From the NCBI GenBank assembly GCA_028554755.1, contig JAPTOF010000003.1:23062501-23126500 (forward strand): a stretch of DNA of 64,000 nt. Direction: 5' to 3'. The translations under genes were made by a program, and so were the position numbers. This document shows positions 23,424-34,300 of this stretch, one piece after another. The notes below the pieces were generated by a model. It was given only the letters and a program-made list of their open reading frames with translations. It was not told the origin of the DNA and ran no database searches. Every line of letters starts with the position of its first letter. Positions within the stretch are counted from its first letter, which is position 1. The stretch is from Cordia subcordata (lineage: Eukaryota; Streptophyta; Magnoliopsida; Boraginales; Cordiaceae).

Positions 23424-26400
23424 ATGCAGCAGTCTTCAGATGCATCCTCGTCATGTATGGATAACTCACTTCATAGATTGCTATGAAATGTAAATTTGTT
23501 ACATAAACCGACTCTGAAATTAATTGACATGCTGCAGATCCAGCAAAAGTTCCTGCTGTAAATGTGTCTAAAGAAATGAGAACTATGATTTTTCCTGGAT
23601 CTGATGCTCATCATGGTTCAAGTGATGCTACCCTTTTCTCAAGCTCGTTACCTGTACTTCCCCATCAGAAGTGTATGCTTGCACTACTTACTTCTCAAAG
23701 ACTGCATTAACTGTTAAAATACTATCTAACTTTTGTTTCTTGGATTTGGTTTCTTTTAGTGATACTGAATGACATGGAACTTAATCATCAATCCATTGAT
23801 GATACCATATCGAGCTTGGAGAAACTTCACCTGGATGTGGAGGAGAATGGCATACTGGAAGATCTTGAGAATCGTATGATCGGAAGCTTGCTTCCTGATG
23901 ATGAGGATGAACTTTTGGCCGGGATAGTGGATGGTTTTGAGCTTGGTGGTTTGCCTAATCGTATGGATGACTTGGAAGACTATGATCTTTTCGGCAGTGG
24001 AGGAGGTTTAGAATTGGACACCGATCAGCCAGAAAGGCTTACAACAGATATCTCTCTCTCAAGGGAAAGTCTTTCTGATGGTGCTGTTGGCAATGGGGTG
24101 GCACACTATGGAATTGCAAATGTTGTGGGAACTGTTGCTGGAGAACATCCACTTGGCGAGCATCCTTCTAGAACACTATTTGTTCGCAATATTAACAGTA
24201 ATGTTGAGGATTCTGAGCTCAGAAGTCTCTTTGAGGTAAATCCGAAAGGTCTTAATTACACATCAGATATGTGGCCCATGATGCTCTGGTTATTGCCTTT
24301 CAATCAACTAAGCTATTATTTCTCAACATTCCTCTTGATACTAGTTTCCATATAATTGACCCTTCGACAAACTCATTGAGTTTCTCGTCATAAGATATGT
24401 TATTTCTTTTCTTAAAGTTCAGTTTTTGGAAGCAGTTGAAACATTGGCAGATCTAGGAACTCAGGATAACTGCAACATTTAATCTGGATAAGTTTTTGGC
24501 TTTTTGCTTGTGCATTCATAATCTTATTCTGCATTCCTAACTTTGATTCTCATTTGCTACTCATCTACTGTTCCTATTCAGGAATGCTAAATGAAACCTT
24601 TTGTAAGCATGTAATTTATGTTCTGATCAGGATCTTTCAGTTTAAAATTTAACTTGCTTGGAGAATTTCGCATGTCATTTGTATCAACATGTAATCTGTT
24701 CTTAATATTAAGGGTTGAAAGTTGTATCTCCCTGGTTGAGATCATTACCTATTTTTTTTTTTGCAATTTACATGGTTCTACATTATGTAATAGAAGTCCA
24801 TGCCAAGTTATTTCCATAGATAGCCTCATATAGAAGAATTAGATGTGCTCAGCAGATATATGTTAGCTGGGTTTGTATTAGCTCAAAGAATGGCATTTTA
24901 GACAGTTGATGACCCTTTGCTATTCTGTGGCTTTTATGATATGATGTATTCTGCCTCTTCAGCAATATGGAGACATCAGAACTTTGTACACCGCATGTAA
25001 GCACAGGGGCTTTGTTATGATATCCTACTATGACATCCGTGCTGCTCGAACTGCAATGTGGGCATTACAGAACAAGCCGCTAAGGAGAAGAAAGCTGGAC
25101 ATCCATTTTTCAATTCCGAAGGTTGTAAGAGATCTTCTTATTCTTTTTTGTTGGGCATAATCTTGTGATTGTGATCTTTTGACTCACTTCATCTTTTTGT
25201 TCTCTATACTTTCTGCATATCTACACACTTACACTTACTGTTATCAGGATAACCCATCAGAGAAGGATATTAATCAAGGAACTTTGGTCATTTTTAATCT
25301 GGATCCATCAGTTTCAAATGATGATCTCCGTCAGATATTTGGGGTTTATGGTGAGATCAAAGAGGTGATTGATCTTTTTTACATAATATATAAATATTTT
25401 TGGAAGTCATCCCTCAAGCAATTTTCTGAAAGATTCCATTTCGTGGTGTCAAAGCAGATCAGAGAAACGCCGTACAAAAGGCATCATAAGTTTATTGAAT
25501 TTTATGATGTCAGAGCTGCCGAAGCTGCACTCAAATCCTTGAATAGGATCGACATTGCTGGGAAGCGCATAAAGCTTGAACCTAGCCGTCCCGGGGGAGC
25601 ACGTCGAAAGTGCGTAATTACATGCTGGTTTCTTATTATATAATATCTCACATGGCTAAGCTTGATGTTTTTCTCATGATCAGCTTTTATTACATTGTGC
25701 ATAAGCAGCAAGATGTCACATTCTGCCTTGGGCTTTTAACATATTTGAAAGTTGTTTCTTCATGTCATCTGCTTCATTATTTTACTTTGTTGATGGATGA
25801 GATTTTCTAGATTACTTGAGTTAGTCTGGTTTGCCATGAATATGCAAGATGGCATAGATATCTGTCAAGCCTATATGATTATTGCTCTCCAAATGTTCGC
25901 TACTAGTTTCCTGTACAAGAAATGTCCTCAATGATTTTGTTTTAGACTATTTTCAAGGTTTACAGTGTTTCCCTTGGTTAAGAAGAGCAGCGATGATAGG
26001 TTTTGCCTAGGCTTTAGTTAACAAATTTCACTTGAACATGTGGGTCAAATTGTGGGCCAAAACGTATAGAAGAACCATGCAAAGCTACGTTGGGCTACAT
26101 CTCTTGTCTACCCCAGTCCTTAAACAAAGCATAGGTGCAGACTTAGTGTGGGGAAGGGTTGTGTCTGTGTATGTGTGTCTGGACAATCTTCTACTATTGA
26201 GAAAATCTGAGAATGCATAAACAACCAAAACATTGTTCTTGAGGTAAAATATATCTGTAGATATTAAGTTTTAACTCCCAACCGCAACTTCCTTGGTTTG
26301 TCGTGTGCTAGCTGGAGAAGCTAAAAGCTTAGCTGTAAGTGCAAAAGCATAACCTCTGTGGCAATGGCTTGAAATCTACAAGATTTTAGAAACTCTTGTT

Positions 26401-29400
26401 CATAGCTAGTGTTCCTTGTGTCTTTTGTATTTTAATCATGTTCCTTGTGTCTTTTGTATTTTAATCAATCTACAGCCTCAATATATGCTCATGAAGGTGT
26501 TGAATGATGTCTGTGTGACTTTTGCTTTTGCAAATCGGTGTGGTTCTTTTGGAGAATTAATATGGGCAGATCCTGATATTTAAGAAATATGAAGGTTGAC
26601 AATTGACGTTTATGTCTGGAAATAAACAATTCAATAAGGAGTGATTTTTTTAGCGATAGAAGCAGAAATGAGAAACATCAAAAAGTGTAGACTTTTTTAT
26701 CTTCATGCATTTGTTTTTGTTCCTTTTGTTCCATACATCAATGTATGTTAAGCTGGAAAGTCGAAATCTCAATACTAAAATAAGTACAAAAGATATTAAT
26801 CTGGATTGTAATCATGATGACTCTGGAGGTCTATATTTGACATATATCTTCTCCATGCCTCCTGGATAAATGATGATCTATAGTGTATGATTTCTGTAAT
26901 TCTGGTGATGTTCTAAAAATGCTGTCAATAATTGTTTCTGTCATAGCATTTTTCTGCTTGGATAAATATTTTCTCCTCTTCTAATTATGTACTCTACTAT
27001 GACTATTTTTATCCTATTACTTTAACTACTTTCTACTGTTGGACTGATTTACACAAGTTTCACTTGCTTGTACATAGTCTGATGCTGCATCTGAATCAAG
27101 AGCTTGAGCAAGATCAATCTTGGATTCGGCATCCAATTGCTTCTTCGATGGGCAGTTCTCCCCCAGGTTAGGCTTTCAGATATACTTCCCATTACTTCAT
27201 ATTGCCATGTGTGTTGGAATAGTAATCCATAGCATTTTAAAATAGATAATGTGCTTTCTTTTATATTCTAATTATTTTTATATTTTAGGTAATTGGCCAA
27301 AGTTTGGCAGCCCTGTAGATCATATTCCTTTGCAAACTATCAGTGGATCCTGTGGTTTTCAGTAATCCATAGCAGTTTAAAATAGATAACGTGCTTTCTT
27401 TTATATTCTAATTATTTTTCTATTTTAGGTAATTGGCCAAAGTTTGGAAGCCCTGTAGATTATAGTCCTTTGCAAACTCTCGGTGGATCCTGTGGTTTTC
27501 AGTAATCCGTAGCATTTTAAAATAGATAACGTGCTTTCTTTTATATTCTAATTATTTTTATATTTTAGGTAATTGGCCAAAGTTTGGCAGCCCTGTAGAT
27601 CATAGTCCTTTGCAAACTCTCAGTGGATCCTGTGGTTTTAAGTCTGTGAGTCCGACAGTCGGCAATAGCCTACCTGGATTAGCTTCAATTTTGCATCCTC
27701 AACCATCATCCTCTGGGAAGATTGCATCTATTGGAAATGATCGTTTTAGGGATAGTCATGTGGAACATGTCCTTTCCAATGGGTCTTTAAATCACAGAAC
27801 TCCCTTTCAGCATTCACAATCCTTCCCAGAGCCAAGATCTGGTCAGTATGCTGGACCAGTGTCTTCTTCTGGTGCTTCTAGTTCAAGTGGATCTGGTATT
27901 GAAACACTATCTGGACCACAATTTCTCTGGGGGAGTCCAAAGATATATCCAGAAAATAATAATTCCTCTACCTGGATAGGGCGGTCTTTGTCATCTAATG
28001 TACAAAGCCACGGTTTTCCATTCTCCAATCACAATGGATCTTTCTTTGTTCCACCTCAGCACCACCACCGCCATCACATTGGATCAGCTCCATCTGGTGT
28101 TCCTTTCAAGCGCCACTTTGGTTTTTATCAAGATTCACCAGATGCATCTTTCATGAAATCTGCTGGAGGTGTAGGTTTGGCTCAAAATGACACAAGTTTC
28201 ATGGTGAATGTGGGGAAGCATGGTGCTCCCAGGGCTGGTCTTGCTGTTCGGGGGAACACATCTGATAATGGTACTCTCAGCTCCACCATGATGTCTCCTC
28301 CAGGACTTGGTCATATGTTCCTTCACAGTGGTCATTTCCCAGGGTCGATAGCCAACAGCTTGGAGAGCTTCGCTGAATGTTGGAGCAACCGACGTGTTGA
28401 GAGCAATGGGAATCAGATAGATAACCAAAAACTGTTTCAACTTAATTTGGATAAGATTAAAAGCGGTGAAGACAGAAGGACAACTTTGATGATAAAAAAT
28501 ATTCCAAACAAGTAGTCTTCATTGCTTGCAATCTGTTAGGTATATCTCTTCTGTCATGGCAATGAGAATATCAAGAGTGTTTATAGATCATTGTTTCCTC
28601 CAGGTACACCTCCAAGATGTTACTAGCAGCAATTGATGAATACCATAAGGGTACCTATGACTTCCTCTATTTGCCAATTGATTTTAAGGTATTCTGCTTA
28701 TGCTTCTTATGGCATTTCTCATTTTCCTTGGGTTACAACGTCTTACATTTTTCTGTGTGCTTTTGCAGAATAAGTGCAATGTGGGCTATGCGTTTATCAA
28801 CATGTTGTCACCATCACATATTATCCCATTTTATGAGGTTCCATCCAGTTCTCTGATTTGAAGAACTATCTTTGTTGTCTTCTTGAATGATTGTAGTCAT
28901 ATGTGTTTTTGTTTGCTCTACTTTATATGATGTCAGGTTTAGGACTTGCCAAATCTGCATATCTACTTTTTTCATATGTCTCCTCCTTAGAAGTTCTGAG
29001 AGAGCATTTTAATTCTTTTTCCTGATGTCCTGTACATAATGCAGACATTTAATGGAAAGAAGTGGGAGAAATTCAATAGCGAGAAAGTAGCATCTCTAGC
29101 ATATGCTCGAATTCAGGGAAAGGCTGCCCTTGTTGCCCACTTCCAGAATTCAAGTTTGATGAATGAAGATAAGCGCTGTAGGCCAATTGTCTTTCACACT
29201 GAAAGCCCTGAATCTGGTGATCAGGTATTAATAATTATATATTATATGTGAAATTTTTAGTTATTGTCTAATTTTTAACTAGCTTCTCTGTTTTACTTGC
29301 AATAAGAATCATTATATGGTGAATCTGCCCATTGTTAATCAGGATTATGTTGTGTCCTATCTTTTTATTCTGATGATAACAGTGCACCTTTTTCAATCTA

Positions 29401-29582
29401 ATTGTTAATAGTGAAACAGAAGCTTCAATGACATAACTATGTCTTTGCAGATCGTTCATGACCATCTTTCTTCAGGTAGTTTGAACATCCAATTCCATCA
29501 ACCGAATGAATCAGACCCAAAAGATCCTCCTGCTATCCTATCGAAGGATGTTGAAGGAGAGAAGCCACAGCAGGCAGAGTGA
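23424..29582 (+). CDS. AML2/AML3: Mei2-like RNA-binding protein (AML2/AML3 type), 12 coding exons, 855 aa
   Basis: Mei2-like proteins bind RNA and act in meiosis and growth control; the C-terminal RRM defines the family. Frame-consistent exons: 23424-23454, 23538-23672, 23760-24235, 24963-25121, 25248-25364, 25458-25609, 27078-27166, 27569-28511, 28604-28688, 28769-28837, 29045-29224, 29451-29582, total 2568 nt. RRM1 spans about residues 192-267 (SRTLFVRNINSNV; RGFVMISYYD). RRM2 spans about 272-345 (GTLVIFNLDPSVS; KFIEFYD) and is followed by LMLHLNQELEQDQ. RRM3 starts near residue 690 (TTLMIKNIPNKYTSKMLL) and holds CNVGYAFINM. An acidic N-terminal LPDDEDELLAGIVD motif is typical of plant members. 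Length suits the family (about 800-915 aa). Adjacency to PHYE supports the AML3-like assignment. Exon 8 begins in the third copy of a 140-bp triplication. Confidence 0.88.
26411..26468 (+). repeat. 29-bp tandem duplication in a Mei2-like intron
   Basis: gttccttgtgtcttttgtat... is present twice in direct succession (26411-26439 and 26440-26468), identical except at the last base, in the 1.47-kb sixth coding intron. Confidence 0.9.
27221..27640 (+). repeat. 140-bp intron/exon unit in three tandem copies
   Basis: Units at 27221-27360, 27361-27500 and 27501-27640 begin agtaatcc and end tgtggttttc/a. Pairwise differences are about 5-8 of 140 bases. Each holds about 68 bp of intron end, including the acceptor (attttag), plus the first 72 bp of coding exon 8. 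Acceptors lie just before 27289, 27429 and 27569. Only the third copy runs on into the long exon. In copies 1 and 2 the reading frame meets a TAA created at the unit junction (tttCAGTAAtcc), 25 codons after the acceptor. Confidence 0.95.
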
Positions 29583-30273
29583 AAATATATTGGCCAGTGT
29601 CCGTATAAGCAGCTGCGAAAGCTGTCACATGTAAATTTATATTGCTTATAAGGAAATCACTAGAAAGTAGAGTTTGTGTTAAAACAGTATGAGCTTTTGA
29701 TTAGAGAAGATGGCAGTTGATTTAGATTTAGCACTTGATGTTTGTCGGGGAGCAAAAAGAAAGCACGCCAATGATGAAAGCTGCTGTCATTGATATCCTT
29801 CCCCATCACTAAACATTTATTTTTTGACTTCTGTACCCTCAAATTTTGGATACTTGTTCTAGTATGCAGGTTTCTTAATGTCTTCAATGACGAAGATTCT
29901 ATCAGTAATTCAGAGAAGGGGGTGCTGACACGATGTATGATTACGGACAAGAAGCAATGTAACTATATTTTGGTGCTCTGAATATAATTGACAGTGTATC
30001 TTGGCATATGATGGAGAGTCCCATCTCCTTATTGCCTTTTGTTTATCTCTACTTTGTTAATGTAAAGAAGTACAATATTTAAGTGTTTATCTTAGCTGTT
30101 TCATTCAATTTGAAAATATTACCATTTTGTGAAAGAGAAAACTTTTGTCTAATGATTCAATGTTACTTATGATGATATTGCTGGTGAATATAGACTGTTG
30201 TTGGAACTGTAAGCAGTTTGACACTGGTAAACAAGTGCACGGTGTTTTTTCTTCTCTTTTCAATATCCATTCC

Positions 30274-30329
<56 letters not shown>

Positions 30330-31307
30330 TATATCTCATTATATCTCGCTTTATACATATACAAGTCTAATAGCTCATGATGTGATATTGAAAAGGATGG
30401 AACTATATTGAACTGAAAATACATTTATAATGAATTTGTCTCAATAGTTTAAGATCTTTAAATGTCGTTCATAATATTGTTATGATGGGGTTTCTGTGCC
30501 TGACATAACATAGCCATTCTCATCCAACGCAGTCAACGCCGTTATCTTGTACCTGCATAATTGTCTTTACCTTTGCTCTAAAATCAGTTGTTGATCACTG
30601 TTCAAAAATTATAAAAACTTGTTCATAGCTTTAATTAAAATTTTAAAAGAGATGGTTTTGCCTTGGCAATTTTGCGAGAATTATCAGCGCTTTGAAACAA
30701 CAGGTTCCAAAATCTGTCTCGCAAAATTCCGCTTGGTTCCCCTCACGCCTAGGGGAACCTGTGGAACAACCTGAGACAAGTCAGTATAGGAAGGTGATAC
30801 AGGTTGATAGTTACTTAAAATAAGAAAAGTACCTCAAGATGTGTAATAGGACTTGCAAGAAGATAATTGCAAGATAACATGTAACACAATGTTCAAGGTA
30901 GTAAAATACATACTTGTTCGGGTCAATATGGATTACGTTTCTGAAGTTAACAATGTAGATATACTCTCCCCGGCTCTTTCACTGATAAGAATGTGCTCCT
31001 TGATCAGCTAACTCGCTAACTAATAGACTATGTATGGCAAGAAAAAAGATTATATACAGATTTACACACAACTGTACCCCTTGTTCACATGCTAAATGAA
31101 ACAGGCGAAATCACAATTGATACATATTGTGATACTAGAACACCATGGAGCACCAGGAAAGATGTGCTATTGGGCAAAATTGTTTAACAACAAATACTTT
31201 CTCCAGATTTTACCATACAGTTCTGTGAGATATTCAAATCAAGATAGACATTTGTCGCAAGAACATTTTTTCTGGTACTATCCGAACTTGAACCTTATTG
31301 GTTAGTC
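29583..31307. other. Convergent intergenic region between Mei2-like and PHYE genes
   Basis: Holds the 3' UTRs of two converging genes. A (CT)n(TA)n microsatellite lies at 30276-30329. Short frames have no recognisable content. No gene is supported. Confidence 0.5.
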
Positions 31308-34300
31308 TTACAGTGTTTTGATTTCCAGGTCGATAAGGAAGTGACACTTATCTTTCTCTCTGATATACTGGACATGACCATTCATCATACTGACAAGTTT
31401 TCTCGACACGTTTAGAGCATTTCCTTCTTCACTTGACTTCTGAGTTCTAGTCCCAGACATATCTTCAATAAGAGCATATGGAAGACCCTCGCCAGGGTGA
31501 GCCATCCTGGACAAGAAAATGGAAGAGTTAACCAGGGGTCAGAAGAATTAATATATAGAAGCCTTACAGTACAAAAATCTGAAAAAGCACTGCTGAATGC
31601 ACACAGAATTCAAAATGAACGAAGATCGTTAGTTTACAGAAGTGATTTCTGGGCATGCAGGAAACCTTTTTAAGTTGCAGGCTTAAAGCATAACAAGTTC
31701 AAATCTCTTTTCCACCCACTTACCCTGATACTGGTGAAGGCCAAAACACATTAATAGAAATTTCACATAGAACACTGATCTCCAAATTACAAAACCATTC
31801 CCACTCTTTGCTTATAACACACACCTAACTAAACAAAAAGCATCTTCCAAAAACAGATTACACAATGATTAATTATTGAACACCAGAATAGTTGATTCAG
31901 AAGGATGACATTGTAAATTGATAAGAAACATGAGATTCAATCCTAAAACCAATTTGAAATAGATGGACTGATCTGAGATTATTTAATGGTTTGAGAATTC
32001 ACGATTTTGCAAAGTGTGAGAATTCTGTTATTTAAAGCTCCCTTCACTTGTGACCCTGGACTGACAGAAAGGAATCTTACAAGTATCATCTTGAGGACAA
32101 TAGTCACAGGAAAATCTGATAAGACAACTGAAACATCAATGATAATAAATAATTGCAGAAAGAAAAGGCAACTTTAATAGTACTCATATGATGCTTATCA
32201 AAAAACTAATACAGCTAGCATATATACCTGAACTGCAAATGCACAAACTCATTGCCATCTTGTATCAGCTTCAACCGAGGGGACACTTTAATTTCAACCC
32301 AGCCATCTACTGGTGCATGATGCACTATACCAAGTAAGAAGTCTGATAAGACCAGCTGAAGCTTAATTCGGTCGCCATATAGAGGAACCACTTTTATTTG
32401 GTCTGGTATATCGTGAACTAATTGCAGATTTTTCTCTTTCAATAAAATCATGACTTGGCTGACAATAGCGTCTATTACATTTCCTAGACGAAATTCTTCC
32501 ATATTTAGCTCCACGTGGCTGCTAGAATCAGAAGAAATTTATATACAGTCAGTAAAATCTTTATCCTTGCTGAAGTTCACCTGTCATAGTGCTCTTAAGC
32601 CTCAAAAGGTAAGTTCTCTGTTAACCAAGGATGGATCTTGTCAAAATTTGTGAAAGAGAAACAAAATACAAGATACCACAATATTTCTAAGAACATTACC
32701 CAATAAGAAGAAGGGTAACAAATATAGATATTCAAATGGAGTTAAGTTTCTTTTTGAGAAATCATGCATATTCACGTTCCAAAATCTGGAAACTCTTTTC
32801 TATAAACTATGCAAATTATGAAGTGATGTTGTGCAAAGTTCAAGCTTAAATCTGAATAATATGAATATGTCTTCATTTTCTGCCAAAATCTGGAATGTTA
32901 CTGAGTTTTATGACACTTCAAATATGCTCTTTTAATGAGTTAGAATGAATCAAGATAAAAGGAATATGTTGGTTGAACAGTCGAGAAACACTAAAGATAC
33001 TCATCTTGGATTTAGAAAACTGACAAGAAAAAAAAATCTCCTTATTTGCAAATAAAGATCCGCATATAATAGGGATCAGTGACATTGAAAGAAAATGAGA
33101 AGCTTAAAAAATTTGCAATTATCTGCAGCAGATCAGATATGCTTATAACTAATTTTTAGTGAAAAACAATTTTTTCCTAAGAAACATGGGAAATGCTAGT
33201 TAAAGACTTGGAAGTGATAAAGACTTAAGAAGTAGTGGTCATACTAGTTAAACACCTGGAAGTGAAAAAGACTTACCCTTCGTCTACACCTCTGAAATCT
33301 AACCCCTCAATGATAGTCATTATTTGTCTCTCACAAGCATCACTAATATCCAGCAACTGCTTCTGATCCTCTGAAATAGGCGTACTCTCCAGAAGCTTGT
33401 GTGTGAAAAGGATTCCATTTAACGGATTTTTCATCTCTTGTCGAATGTAATTCAACTCTTTCAATTTTGAAAGGCTTTCTTTGTCTTCTTCATGGTGTGG
33501 TGATGATAATTGTGAATCGAGAACAACTGTCTGCAAGAAGCAAAAACACCTGACTATGTAGCCAGATTCATCAGTCCTCTTATTTGCTGTTAAAAACACC
33601 TCCACGTATTTCCCTCTCCTATCAAAAAAGCCAAATGGAAGCTTTTCAGGCTGATGGCCACTTATTGCTCTGTATAAAACAATCATAAATTTAGTGAGTG
33701 TGTCTTGACCCTCCAGCGGACATAAACCTCCAAAAATTTCCCCAGGAAGTATCTTTCCAACAATTTCATGTTTCATCCAGCCAGTTAACTTCTCCATAGC
33801 TACATTCCATTCAGAACAGCAGGCATTTTCATCAGAAGCAAATATTGGTGGTATGAGGGGATTAAGGCTCTGTATGATAGTCTTATAGTCTCCTTGTAGA
33901 CGGATGAATTTATCCATGACAACTTTTTCGCACGTGATATCTTGGCCCACAAAGCATACTCCAACAATATCATTTTTGTAATCCCTGCTAGTGGAGGTAT
34001 TAGCCAAGAGGTATATGACTGAGTTTGGCTGATGTGCCCCAAAATTCTGCACTTTTAATTCAATATTTCTTTCCTCCTCACCTGAATTGAAGTGAATTAG
34101 GAGTTAGATAATGAGACAATAACAGAAAGATGGAGTCATTGAACCCATATTTAGGCCCTTATCTTTTAATCTCATTTACACCTAGAGCAGGGGAAGAAAA
34201 GTTAGGGATGGCTTTCAAGAAACTAATGTATACAGCTCTTTTCCATTCTCAATGAGCAAAGGTTTATTGAGTAGATTAGATACACTGTACATGAGTATTT

